Assembly (NCBI GenBank): GCA_965229335.1
Contig: OZ245874.1
Location: 2,852,001-2,916,000 of the forward strand
DNA from: JAFKFH01 sp017307375
GTDB taxonomy: Bacteria > Pseudomonadota > Alphaproteobacteria > Ferrovibrionales > Ferrovibrionaceae
DNA length: 64,000 bases
Direction: 5' to 3'
Position numbers and translations under genes: made by a program
Shown here: one piece after another, positions 37,118 to 47,824 of the stretch
Layout of the letters: each line of letters begins with the position of its first letter
Position numbering within the stretch: the first letter of the stretch is position 1
The notes under the pieces: generated by a model
What the model was told of the DNA's origin: nothing
What the model saw: only the letters and a program-made list of their open reading frames with translations
Databases searched by the model: none

Positions 37118-38362
37118 ATGTATCGGCAGGTCCCCACTGCCCTGGCGCGCGAGATGATGGAGCACGTGAAATTCGTGCGTGCGCGTACCGGCCGGCGGTT
37201 TGTTGCACGCGATGCCGATTTCTCGAGTCTCATGCTGAACAACGTCGTGCTCGACGATGCCGTGCTGGCCGGTTCGCGCTTCACCGGCTCGTCGCTCACC
37301 GCTGCCTCGTTTCAGATGGCCGACCTGTTCGGCGCCGATTTCACCAAGGCGCTGATCGACCGTGGCAACTTCAACAAGGCCGATCTGCGCGGCGCCAGCT
37401 TCCAGCTGGCGCGGCTGGCCGGTGCCCGTTTCACCGGGGCCGATCTCCGGCCCGGCCGGATCATGACCGCGACCGCCCGCAACAAGGAAGACGGCGACGA
37501 GCGCGCGACCAATTTCGATGACGCCAGCCTCGACGGTGCCGACCTGACGCAATCGAAGCTCGATGGCGCCTCGATGGTGCGCGCGGCGATGAAGAAGGCC
37601 GACCTGACCGAAGCCTCGCTCGGCGGCACCAACCTGTCCGGCGCGATCCTGACCGGCGCCAATCTGACCGGGGCGCGCCTGAACCGCGCGACGCTCGACG
37701 GTGCCGATCTGACCGGCGCCAAGCTGGTCCAGGCCCAGCTGCGCGATGCCTCGCTGCGCAACGTCGACCTGACCAAGGTCGACCTGACCGGCGCCGACCT
37801 GACCGGCGCCGTCTGCCTGCGCGGCGAACGCAACCTGCCGCCGACGATCAACGACCGGATCAGGCTGCATGCCGAGTGGATCGCCACCGACGGTCGGGCC
37901 GGCGCCCGTGCCGTGTTCGATGGCGCCGATCTGTCCGGCCTCGACCTTTCCTGCCTCGATCTTTCCGGGGCGTCGTTCCGCGGCGCCAAGCTCGAAGGCG
38001 TGATCATGCGCGAAAGCCGCGTGATGCTGGCCGATTTCACCGGCGCCAGCCTCAACGACGCGCGCCTGGCCTATGCCGATCTCTCCGGTTCGAACTTTGC
38101 CAAGGCACAGTTCGTGCGGGCGGTCCTCGACCGCGCGCAGCTCGGCTCGGTCGCGCTGCGCAACGCCGGGGGCGAGGCCACGGGGCGGCGCTGGCCGGCC
38201 ACGCTGGCCGAAGCCGACTTCACCGAGGCGAGCCTGGCCGGCAGCTTCCTGCGCGAGGCGAATTGCGTCCGCGCCCGCTTCCTGCGCGCCAACCTGGCCG
38301 GCACCGACATGGTCGGCTGCCAGCTCGACGGTGCCGAGTTCGATCAGAACGCCCGACGTTAA
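37118..38362 (+). CDS. pentapeptide-repeat protein
   Basis: This 414-residue protein is mostly tandem A(D/N)LxX pentapeptides, seen for example in GADLTGAKLVQAQLRDASLR, which fold into a right-handed quadrilateral beta-helix. A first repeat block (about residues 33-240) is broken by a non-repeat insert (NLPPTINDRIRLHAEWIATD) and a second block runs to the C-terminus. The insert resembles the HxxW linker found in other proteins of this type. There is no signal peptide, so it is probably cytoplasmic. Some such proteins mimic DNA and protect gyrase; nothing here proves that role. A strong hairpin follows. Confidence 0.88.
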   Translation: MYRQVPTALAREMMEHVKFVRARTGRRFVARDADFSSLMLNNVVLDDAVLAGSRFTGSSLTAASFQMADLFGADFTKALIDRGNFNKADLRGASFQLARLAGARFTGADLRPGRIMTATARNKEDGDERATNFDDASLDGADLTQSKLDGASMVRAAMKKADLTEASLGGTNLSGAILTGANLTGARLNRATLDGADLTGAKLVQAQLRDASLRNVDLTKVDLTGADLTGAVCLRGERNLPPTINDRIRLHAEWIATDGRAGARAVFDGADLSGLDLSCLDLSGASFRGAKLEGVIMRESRVMLADFTGASLNDARLAYADLSGSNFAKAQFVRAVLDRAQLGSVALRNAGGEATGRRWPATLAEADFTEASLAGSFLREANCVRARFLRANLAGTDMVGCQLDGAEFDQNARR

Positions 38363-38389
38363 CCTTAACTGATCGTTGCCGTCGACAGA

Positions 38390-38418
38390 GCCAGGATTGC
38401 CGCTGCGGCAATCCTGGC
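38390..38418 (+). terminator. hairpin after the pentapeptide-repeat gene
   Basis: GCCAGGATTGCCG and CGGCAATCCTGGC form a perfect 13-bp stem with a CTG loop 28 bp after the stop. It lacks a T run directly after it, so termination is likely but not certain. Confidence 0.6.
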
Positions 38419-38527
38419 CCACGGCGTTGATTTATGCCCCGGCGGTGCTGTTACGATGCCGGACGAACCCCGGGGACACTGTCGTCATGGCGGCGATAGC
38501 CCGGGGCGGGAAGGGCATCCGTCACGC

Positions 38528-39421
38528 ATGCTGGATCTGAAAAGCCTGGAAACCTTCGTCTGGGTCTTGCGGCTGGGCGGGTTCCGCAAGGCGGCGGAAC
38601 GGCTGAACACCACCCAGCCGGCGATTTCGGCCCGGGTCTCGCAGCTGGAGGACGAACTGGGGGTCAGCCTGTTCGACCGTTTCGGCCGCCGGGTCGCACC
38701 GACCAGCCATGCCTTCACCCTGCTCGGTTATGCCGAGAAGATGCTCGCGTTGCGAGCGGAACTGCTGACGGCCATGGCCGACCGTTCGGCGATTCGCGGC
38801 ACCATCCGCCTCGGCGTTGCCGAGACCATGGTGCATACCTGGCTCGCCACCCTGATCGACCGGCTCAACCAGAGCTATCCGGCGCTGTCGCTGGAAGTCG
38901 AGGTCGATACGTCGCCGGCGATGCGCGACGCGCTGCTGCGGCACGAACTCGATATCGCCTTTCTGCTGCGCGGCTACACCGACAGCCGGTTCCAGGTGGC
39001 GCCGCTGTGCAGCTATCCGCTCGACTGGGTGGCCAGCCCCGCGCTGCCCCTGCCGGGCGAGCCGGTCGGGCTGGCCGAACTGGTGCGCTGGCCGATCATC
39101 ACCTTCTCCCGCACCACACAACCCTACGGCGTAATCCGCGACCTGTTCGGTCAGGCCGGTCTGAGCCAGGTGCGGATCTTCGGCAATTCCTCGCTGGCCA
39201 CCGTCACCCGGATGGCGCGCGACGGTGTCGGCGTCAGCGTCATCCCGCCGGCGATCATCGAGCGTGAGCTGGCCGAAGGCCATCTGCGTCGCGTCCGGGT
39301 GGACCACCCGCTGCCCGATCTCGATTTTGTCGTCGCCTATCCGGCCACCCCGGACAGTCACATGGCCGCGGCGGTGGCGAGCCTGGCGGTCACGGTGGCG
39401 GCCGAGCATCAGCTTCCCTGA
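38528..39421 (+). CDS. LysR-family transcriptional regulator
   Basis: This 297-residue regulator has an N-terminal HTH (LETFVWVLRLGGFRKAAERL, TTQPAISARVSQLEDELGVS) and a LysR substrate-binding domain with ALSLEVEVDTSPAM and DGVGVSVIPPAIIE. ATG 38528 (MLDLKSLETF) is the family-typical start. It points toward the amino-acid-type importer operon, whose binding-protein gene starts 150 bp downstream, so it is the likely regulator of that operon. The effector is unknown. Confidence 0.9.
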   Translation: MLDLKSLETFVWVLRLGGFRKAAERLNTTQPAISARVSQLEDELGVSLFDRFGRRVAPTSHAFTLLGYAEKMLALRAELLTAMADRSAIRGTIRLGVAETMVHTWLATLIDRLNQSYPALSLEVEVDTSPAMRDALLRHELDIAFLLRGYTDSRFQVAPLCSYPLDWVASPALPLPGEPVGLAELVRWPIITFSRTTQPYGVIRDLFGQAGLSQVRIFGNSSLATVTRMARDGVGVSVIPPAIIERELAEGHLRRVRVDHPLPDLDFVVAYPATPDSHMAAAVASLAVTVAAEHQLP

Positions 39422-39571
39422 TCACGAATTTCTATCAATCTGCATCCAAACATACGATTGGACGCGTTCAGCCAACCTGACGTCACATGATGGCCAACAG
39501 GGCGGGCAGTCGCAAAGCGGCGCCCGGAAATCCAGAAGACCATCACAGGGCATCACGTGAGGAGGCTGAAA

Positions 39572-40837
39572 ATGGGTATGTGGCTCAAGGGGTTGACTGC
39601 GGGCGTCGCGTTGACGGCGCTGGTCGTGGGGGCAGGGGGCGCCGCCCGCGCGCAGGAAGAGATCCGGATCGGTGTGGTCTATCCGCTGACCGGTGCGGCC
39701 GCCTCGACGGGGGTCGAGCTGAAGGCTGCCGCCGAACTGGCCGCGGCGATCACCAACAAGGAGATACCGGCCCCGGACAAACTGCTGGCCGCCGTCGGCA
39801 TGCCCAATCTGAAGGGTGCCAAGATCAAGCTGATCTTCGGCGACCACCAGGGCAACCCGCAGGTCGGCGCCACCGAGACCGAGCGGCTGATCACCCAGGA
39901 GAAGGTGGTGGCCGTGATGGGCGCCTATTTCTCCAACGTCACCGCGACGGCGAGCCAGGCGGCGGAACGCTACGGCATTCCGTTCCTGAATGCGGACTCG
40001 TCGTCGGTCACGCTGACCCAGCGCAATTTCAAGTGGTTCTTCCGCACGACGCCGCATGACGACCTGTTCGTCACCAACTTCTTCACCTTCCTGCAGGATT
40101 TCGAGAAGAAGAAGAACGTTCGCCTGCGCGACATCGCGCTCTTCAACGAGAACACGCTGTGGGGCAACGAGACCACGCGGCTCGAACTGAAGCTGGCCGA
40201 TCAGCAGGAATTCAAGGTCGTCGAAAAGCTGCATTACCCGGCTAAGACCGCCCAGATGACCTCCGAGGTCCAGCGGCTCAAGGCGGCGAACCCCGCCGTG
40301 ATCATGCAGTCGTCCTATCTCGGCGATGCGATCCTGTCGATGAAGACCTACAAGGAACTGGGGTTCATGCCCCAGATGCTGCTGGCCAACGATGCCGGCT
40401 TCAACGATTCCGAATTCCTCAAGACGCTCGGCAAGGATGGCGAGTTCGTCATCAGCCGCGAGGTCTGGGCGCTGGACCAGGCCGACCGCAACCCGCTGAT
40501 CAAGGCGGTCAACGCGCTGATGCTCGAGCGTGCCAAGGTCAACTTCAACGGCAACTCGGCCCGCGCCTTCACCGGCATGGCCGTGCTGGCCGATGCCATC
40601 AACCGGGCCGGGTCGACCAGCCCCGAGGATATCCGCAAGGCGCTGGCCGCGACCGATATCGGGTCGGATCGGATCATCATGCCGTGGAAGGGCATCAGGT
40701 TCGACCAGTCCGGCCAGAACGAACTGGGCCAGGGCATCATCGTCCAGGTCCAGGGTGGCCAGTACGTCACGGTCTGGCCGTTCGACGTCGCCACCAAGGA
40801 CATCGTCTTCCCCATCCCCGCCTGGAACGCACGCTGA
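39572..40837 (+). CDS. branched-chain amino acid-type ABC substrate-binding protein
   Basis: This 421-residue periplasmic protein is of the Peripla_BP_6 (LivK-like) family. ATG 39572 has AGGAGG seven bases upstream; a GTG at 39557 overlaps that site. The signal peptide ends ARA-QE, followed by IRIGVVYPLTGAAASTGVEL and VVAVMGAYFSNVTATASQAA. It is longer than LivK (about 350 mature residues), like binding proteins for amides, urea or aromatic acids. The DUF1445 gene at the end of the operon hints at an acidic or cyclic amino acid. Confidence 0.88.
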   Translation: MGMWLKGLTAGVALTALVVGAGGAARAQEEIRIGVVYPLTGAAASTGVELKAAAELAAAITNKEIPAPDKLLAAVGMPNLKGAKIKLIFGDHQGNPQVGATETERLITQEKVVAVMGAYFSNVTATASQAAERYGIPFLNADSSSVTLTQRNFKWFFRTTPHDDLFVTNFFTFLQDFEKKKNVRLRDIALFNENTLWGNETTRLELKLADQQEFKVVEKLHYPAKTAQMTSEVQRLKAANPAVIMQSSYLGDAILSMKTYKELGFMPQMLLANDAGFNDSEFLKTLGKDGEFVISREVWALDQADRNPLIKAVNALMLERAKVNFNGNSARAFTGMAVLADAINRAGSTSPEDIRKALAATDIGSDRIIMPWKGIRFDQSGQNELGQGIIVQVQGGQYVTVWPFDVATKDIVFPIPAWNAR

Positions 40838-40850
40838 TCCAGGAACACCT

Positions 40851-40876
40851 CGCCGCGCCCGGCAACGGGCGCGGCG
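40851..40876 (+). repeat. intercistronic hairpin after the binding-protein gene
   Basis: CGCCGCGCCC and GGGCGCGGCG form a perfect 10-bp stem with a 6-nt loop, between the binding-protein and LivH-type permease genes. Like the hairpin after choX, it probably sets a higher message level for the binding protein. Confidence 0.6.
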
Positions 40877-40895
40877 CTTCTCGGATGGGGACATC

Positions 40896-41762
40896 ATGCA
40901 TATCGACATCCTGCTGCAGATCGCGGTCTCCGGACTGCTGATCGGCCTGATCTACGCCCTCGTCGCCATCGGCCTGACCCTGATCTTCGGCGTGATGGAC
41001 ATCGTCAACTTCGCCCATGGCGAATTCCTGATGCTTGGCATGTACGCCTGCTTCTGGGCCTTCGCGCTGTGGGCGTTCGACCCGATCTTCACCTTGCCGC
41101 TGACCGCGCTGCTGCTGTTCGGGGTCGGCGTCGCGATCTACCAGACGGTGATCCGGCGCATCATCAAGGCGCCGATGCTGTCGCAGATCTTTGCGACCTT
41201 CGGGCTGATGATCCTGCTGCGCGGCCTGGCGCAATTCTTCTGGAAGCCCGATCACCGGCTGGTCGGCCATTCGATCGTCGACGGCCGGATCGCGCTTGGC
41301 CCGGTTCAATTCGGCCTGCCGCAGACCGTCGCCGCCCTCGGCGCGGTGCTGATCACCGGCGGCCTCTGGTTCTTCCTGAACCGTACCCGGCTCGGCACCG
41401 CGCTGGAGGCGACCGCGATCGACAAGGAAGCCGCGACCCTGATGGGCATCGATGCCCAGCGGATGTTCGCCCTGGCCTGGGGCATCGGCGCGGCCTGCGC
41501 CGGCGTCGCCGGCGGGCTGCTCTCGACCTTCTTCCCGATCTTCCCCGAGGTCGGCGCCAATTTCAGCCTGACGGCCTTCGTGGTCGTCGTCCTCGGCGGC
41601 TTCGGCAGCATCGCCGGGGCCTTCTGGGCCGGCATCATCGTCGGGCTGGTCGAAGTCGCCGGCGGTTTCTTCGTCGGCCCCGAATACAAGGTGGCGATCG
41701 TCCTGTCGCTGATGCTGCTCGTGCTGCTGGTCCGTCCCCGCGGCCTGATGGGAAAGGCGTGA
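40896..41762 (+). CDS. LivH-type ABC permease
   Basis: This 288-residue inner-membrane permease starts at ATG 40896 behind GGATGGGG. Its opening (LQIAVSGLLIGLIYALVAIG, LIFGVMDIVNFAHGEFLMLG) is diagnostic of the LivH family, and the coupling loop contains KEAATLMGIDAQRMFALAWG. It pairs with the LivM-type permease 4 bp downstream. Confidence 0.93.
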   Translation: MHIDILLQIAVSGLLIGLIYALVAIGLTLIFGVMDIVNFAHGEFLMLGMYACFWAFALWAFDPIFTLPLTALLLFGVGVAIYQTVIRRIIKAPMLSQIFATFGLMILLRGLAQFFWKPDHRLVGHSIVDGRIALGPVQFGLPQTVAALGAVLITGGLWFFLNRTRLGTALEATAIDKEAATLMGIDAQRMFALAWGIGAACAGVAGGLLSTFFPIFPEVGANFSLTAFVVVVLGGFGSIAGAFWAGIIVGLVEVAGGFFVGPEYKVAIVLSLMLLVLLVRPRGLMGKA

Positions 41763-41766
41763 TCCG

Positions 41767-42756
41767 ATGACCGATCTTCGCAAGGCCGCCGGACCGGCCC
41801 TGTTCTTCGCGGTGGCGCTGGCGTTGCCGCTGGCCGTGACCGATCCGGCGCGGCTGAACTTCCTGATACTGATCCTGATGGGCGCGCAGCTAGGCGTCGC
41901 CTGGAATGTGCTGGGCGGCTATGCCGGCCAGGTCTCGCTCGGCCATACCGTATTCTACGGCATCGGTGCCTACGCCTCGACGATGCTGTCGCTGAAGCTG
42001 GGGCTGTCGCCCTGGCTCGGCATGCTGGCCGGCGGGGTGGTCGCCGTCGCCTTCGCCCTGGCGATGGGCTGGCCCTGTTTCCGGCTGAAGGGGCACTATT
42101 TTGCGATGGCGACGATCGCGGTGGCCGAGATCGTGCAGGTGCTGGTCACCGGGTCGGACTGGCTGGAAGGCGCGGTAGGGCTTTATCCGCCGATGTCACC
42201 GACCGGTTTCGGCGCGATGGTCTTCGGGACCTCGAAGGTTCCCTACTACTATCTGATCCTCGGCCTGCTCACCCTGTCGCTTGCCGCCGGCTGGGCGATC
42301 GAGCGCAGCTTCATCGGCTACTATTTCCGCGCGATCAAGGATGAGCCGGAGGCGGCGCGCGCCCTCGGCGTGAACCTTACCCGCTACAAGCTCGTGGCCA
42401 TCGCCGTATCGGCCTTCCTGACGGCGCTGGGCGGCACGTTCTACGCGCAGAAGGAACTGTTCGTCGATCCCGGCTCGGTGCTGTCGACCTCGATCTCGAT
42501 CAAGATCGCGCTGATCACCATCCTGGGGGGCGTCGGCTCGCTGTTCGGGCCGGTCGTCGGGGCCGTGATCCTGGTCGCGGTCGAGGAATACAGCCGGGTC
42601 ATCTTCGGCTCGACGGGGGCCGGCACAGACATGATCGTCTATGCCGTGCTGATCATCCTGGTTGCGGTCTACAGCCCGACCGGCGTAATGGGCCTGGCCC
42701 GCGATCTGAAGCGGCGCTTCGTGCCGGGGCGCACCGCCGCGGAGGTACGGCCATGA
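41767..42756 (+). CDS. LivM-type ABC permease
   Basis: This 329-residue permease carries the LivM motifs GAQLGVAWNVLGGYAGQVSL, GHYFAMATIAVAEIVQVL and the coupling loop DEPEAARALGVNLTRYKLVA. About eight to ten membrane spans are predicted by eye. Its stop overlaps the LivG-type start (ATGA). Confidence 0.93.
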   Translation: MTDLRKAAGPALFFAVALALPLAVTDPARLNFLILILMGAQLGVAWNVLGGYAGQVSLGHTVFYGIGAYASTMLSLKLGLSPWLGMLAGGVVAVAFALAMGWPCFRLKGHYFAMATIAVAEIVQVLVTGSDWLEGAVGLYPPMSPTGFGAMVFGTSKVPYYYLILGLLTLSLAAGWAIERSFIGYYFRAIKDEPEAARALGVNLTRYKLVAIAVSAFLTALGGTFYAQKELFVDPGSVLSTSISIKIALITILGGVGSLFGPVVGAVILVAVEEYSRVIFGSTGAGTDMIVYAVLIILVAVYSPTGVMGLARDLKRRFVPGRTAAEVRP

Positions 42757-43465
42757 GCAGCGCCTTGCTGAGCGTGTCGGCGCTGACCAAGGCGTTCGAC
42801 GGCCTCGTGGCGAACCGCGACATCGGCTTTGCGGTCGGGGTCGGCGAGATCGTCGGCCTGATCGGGCCGAACGGGGCGGGCAAGACGACCTTGTTCAACT
42901 GCCTTGCCGGGTTCCATCGGCCGACGGCGGGCCAGGTGGTGTTCGATGGCCAGGATATCACCGGCGTCGAGCCCGACGAGGCCGCGGCGCTCGGCATTGC
43001 CCGCACCTTCCAGATCGTGCGTGTGTTCCATTCGATGACGGCGCTGGAGAACGTGATGGTCGGGGTGATGCTGCATCACAAGCGCGTCGGCCACGCCCGC
43101 GAGGTGGCGCGGCGCGAACTCGATTTCGTCGGGCTGGGTCATCGCGCCGCGGCGGCCGCGGGCGAACTCACGGTGTCCGAACAGAAGCGGCTCGAGGTGG
43201 CCCGCGCCCTCGCATCCGGCCCCAAGCTGATCCTGCTCGACGAGGTGATGGCCGGGCTCAATCAGACCGAGGTGCGCGAGGCCTCGGGCCTCGTGCGCCG
43301 GATCCGGGAGCGGGGCATCGCCTCGATCATCGTCGAGCATGTGATGGAGGGCATCATGCCGATCGCCGACCGCATCCTGGTCCTCGACTACGGCGCCAAG
43401 ATCGCCGACGGCACCCCGGCCGAGATCGCCCGGGACCCGGCCGTCATCGCAGCCTATCTGGGGGA

Positions 43466-43469
<4 letters not shown>
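42753..43469 (+). CDS. LivG-type ABC ATPase
   Basis: This 238-residue ATPase has Walker A GPNGAGKTT, signature LTVSEQKRLEVARAL (a variant of LSxGxxR, common in this class) and Walker B LILLDEVMAGLN. It overlaps both neighbours by 4 bp. It works with the LivF-type subunit on the LivHM-type permease. Confidence 0.92.
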
Positions 43470-44179
<710 letters not shown>

Positions 44180-44191
44180 GGGAACGCCGCG

Positions 44192-44974
44192 ATGATCCAT
44201 GCCAATGCCGCTGCCGACCGTGCCGCCATCCGCGCCGGCCTTCACACCGGCCCGACCGCCGGTCTCGCCCCCGGCCATGTCCAGGGCAACCTCGTGATCC
44301 TGCCCCAGGATTGGGCCAACGAGTTCCTGCGCTTCTGCCAGGCCAATCCGAAGCCCTGCCCGCTGCTGGCCGTATCGGAGGTCGGCGATCCGATGCTGCC
44401 GACCCTCGGGGCCGATATCGACATCCGGACCGACGTGCCGCGCTATCGGGTGTATCGCGACGGAGAACTGGCTGCCGAGCCGGCGGATATCGCCGCGCTG
44501 TGGCGCGACGATTTCGTCACCTTCGTCATCGGCTGCTCGTTCTCGTTCGAGGAAGCGCTGCTCGCCGCCGGCGTGCCGGTCCGCCATATCCAGATGAACC
44601 GCAACGTGCCGATGTATCGCACATCGCTGCCCTGTGTGCCGGCGGGGCGGTTCCGGGGCGACCTCGTCGTGTCGATGCGACCGCTCGCCCCGGCCGATGC
44701 CATCCGGGCGGTGCAGATCACCTCACGCTTTCCGTCGGTGCATGGCGCCCCGGTCCATCTCGGCGCGCCCGAGCGGATCGGCATCGCCGACATTGACCGG
44801 CCTGACTACGGCGATGCGGTGGAAATCGGCGACGGAGAGCTGCCGGTCTTCTGGGCCTGCGGCGTCACCCCGCAGGTCGCGATCCGCAATGCCCGGCCGC
44901 CGATCGCGATCACCCACAGCCCCGGCACGATGCTGATCACCGACCTGCTGAACACACGCCTGGCTGCGCTTTGA
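44192..44974 (+). CDS. DUF1445/YcsI family putative hydro-lyase (D-glutamate cyclase-like)
   Basis: This 260-residue cytoplasmic protein belongs to the YcsI/UPF0317 family: PGHVQGNLVILPQDWANEFL, NPKPCPLLAVSEVGDP, DFVTFVIGCSFSFEEALL and a C-terminal ITHSPGTMLITDLLN. Vertebrate relatives act as D-glutamate cyclase, and bacterial members are annotated as hydro-lyases. As the last gene of an amino-acid-type importer operon it may process the imported compound, for example a D- or cyclic amino acid. The activity is an inference from family and context. Confidence 0.88.
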   Translation: MIHANAAADRAAIRAGLHTGPTAGLAPGHVQGNLVILPQDWANEFLRFCQANPKPCPLLAVSEVGDPMLPTLGADIDIRTDVPRYRVYRDGELAAEPADIAALWRDDFVTFVIGCSFSFEEALLAAGVPVRHIQMNRNVPMYRTSLPCVPAGRFRGDLVVSMRPLAPADAIRAVQITSRFPSVHGAPVHLGAPERIGIADIDRPDYGDAVEIGDGELPVFWACGVTPQVAIRNARPPIAITHSPGTMLITDLLNTRLAAL

Positions 44975-44982
44975 CAAGCGGC

Positions 44983-45009
44983 CGGGGCCGGATCTCGTAT
45001 CCGGCCCCG
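44983..45009. terminator. hairpin between convergent DUF1445 and hsp20 genes
   Basis: CGGGGCCGGAT and ATCCGGCCCCG form a perfect 11-bp stem with the loop CTCGT, placed between the two stop codons. There is no T run. It probably helps end both transcripts. Confidence 0.65.
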
Positions 45010-45018
45010 ACCTGGCCG

Positions 45019-45477
45019 TCAGGCGGCGCGCCTGTCGGCCTCGATCTGGCGCGGCGCGGGACTGCGCGCAATCTCGATCTGGCGCGGCTTCAGCGCTTCG
45101 GGCAGGTCGCGATGGAGTTCGATGGTCAGAAGGCCATGTTCGAGCCGTGCGCCGGTCACGCGTACATGGTCGGCCAGGTCGAACCGGCGCTGGAAGCCGC
45201 GATCGACGATGCCGCGATGCAGATACTCGCCGCCGGCCTCGGCCTTCCTGGTGCCGCTGACGACCAGGGCATTCGCCTCCTGCGTCACGCTGAGGTCCTC
45301 GGGCGCGAAGCCCGCGGTCACGACGGTGATGCGGTAGTCGTTCTCGCCGACCCGCGCGATGTCGTAAGGCGGCCAGGCGTCGAGCGCGGCGAGGCGGCGG
45401 CTGTTTTCCAGCATGCCGGCGATCCGGTCGAAACCGATCGTGGAACGGAACAACGGCGCAAAATCGATCGTGGACAT
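45019..45477 (-). CDS. Hsp20/IbpA family small heat-shock protein
   Basis: This 152-residue holdase has an alpha-crystallin domain (ITVVTAGFAPEDLSVTQEAN, GLLTIELHRDLPEALKPRQI). ATG 45477 (MSTIDFAPLF) is spaced 8 bases from AGGAGG, better than the in-frame ATG at 45483. The start and GYIYP-like core PPYDIARVGENDYRI are typical of alphaproteobacterial class A small heat-shock proteins. It lies 110 bp after groEL, across a terminator hairpin. Confidence 0.92.
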   Translation of the reverse strand: MSTIDFAPLFRSTIGFDRIAGMLENSRRLAALDAWPPYDIARVGENDYRITVVTAGFAPEDLSVTQEANALVVSGTRKAEAGGEYLHRGIVDRGFQRRFDLADHVRVTGARLEHGLLTIELHRDLPEALKPRQIEIARSPAPRQIEADRRAA

Positions 45478-45513
45478 TGCCATATCCTCCTTGGAGCAAC
45501 ATGGAAACGTGGG

Positions 45514-45542
45514 GGGCGGCGCCGTCCCTCGCGGCGCCGCCC
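45514..45542 (-). terminator. hairpin after groEL
   Basis: GGGCGGCGCC and GGCGCCGCCC form a perfect 10-bp stem with a 9-nt loop. The arms are identical to those of the hairpin at 23953-23978. It separates groEL from hsp20. Confidence 0.6.
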
Positions 45543-45587
45543 GGACGATGCCGGCCCTTGCATCAGGCAGCCGGCGGGTCTGGTCGA

Positions 45588-47213
<1,626 letters not shown>

Positions 47214-47238
47214 TTTCCCTACTCCTCAGAATTCAGCC

Positions 47239-47553
47239 TTACGCGGCCTTGCGCACGGGGGCGCCGGCCTGGATCACGCCCAGGACGTCGCTCTCCTTCA
47301 TGATCAGCAGGTCTTCGCCATCGATCTTGACCTCGGTCCCCGACCATTTGCCGAACAGGACGCGGTCGCCGGCCTTCAGGTCGAGCGGCACCAGCCTGCC
47401 GCTCTCGTCGCGGGTGCCCGGGCCCACGGCCAGCACTTCGCCTTCCTGCGGCTTTTCCTTCGCGGTGTCGGGAATGATGATGCCGCCAGCGGTCTTCTGG
47501 TCGGCTTCGATGCGGCGCACGACGACGCGGTCGTGCAGCGGGCGGAATTGCAT
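47239..47553 (-). CDS. groES: 10-kDa co-chaperonin GroES
   Basis: This 104-residue protein starts MQFRPLHDRVVVRRIEADQK and holds the mobile loop (TAGGIIIPDTAKEKPQEG) that binds GroEL. KAGDRVLFGKWSGTEVKIDG and DLLIMKESDVLGVI are typical. ATG 47553 has AGGAGG upstream. A sigma-32-type promoter lies 60-90 bp upstream. Confidence 0.97.
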   Translation of the reverse strand: MQFRPLHDRVVVRRIEADQKTAGGIIIPDTAKEKPQEGEVLAVGPGTRDESGRLVPLDLKAGDRVLFGKWSGTEVKIDGEDLLIMKESDVLGVIQAGAPVRKAA

Positions 47554-47612
47554 GCAGTTCCTCCTGTTGCAGGGCAGCTATGTCATGAACCCAAGCGGGT
47601 TGGGCGACACCG

Positions 47613-47641
47613 AGGTAGGCGAGGCCGTTTTGCCCTTCAAG
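47613..47641 (-). promoter_or_regulatory. sigma-32 (RpoH) promoter of groES-groEL
   Basis: On the minus strand CTTG (47641-47638) is followed after 18 bp by CCTACCT (47619-47613), close to the alphaproteobacterial heat-shock consensus CTTG-N17/18-CYTATNT. No CIRCE element (TTAGCACTC-N9-GAGTGCTAA) is visible, which favours RpoH over HrcA control. Confidence 0.62.
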
Positions 47642-47771
47642 ACCGGACAAAGACATTTTTTCGCCTGGCTTCGCGGTAGGCGCCTCGACTGCTTGCATAT
47701 TTTTTGTGCAGCGCCGGTCTGAAAATCCGGCAGACCGATGTAGTTCGGTGGAATAATCCTCGTCCGCTCCA

Positions 47772-47787
47772 TGGCACGGGAATTGCC
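47772..47787 (+). promoter_or_regulatory. sigma-54 promoter of the dipeptide-type importer operon
   Basis: TGGCACGGGAATTGCC matches the -24/-12 consensus TGGCACG-N4-TTGC with correct spacing of the GG and GC elements. It ends 38 bp before the binding-protein ATG, so the transcript would start about 25 bp before that ATG. It implies control by an enhancer-binding protein not encoded in the window. Confidence 0.75.
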
Positions 47788-47824
47788 TCTTCACTGTCAG
47801 AAAAATGACATCGGGGGCTTTTCC

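Noticed and set aside
47554..47824. CIRCE element upstream of groES
   Set aside because: No TTAGCACTC or GAGTGCTAA sequence is present in this gap.
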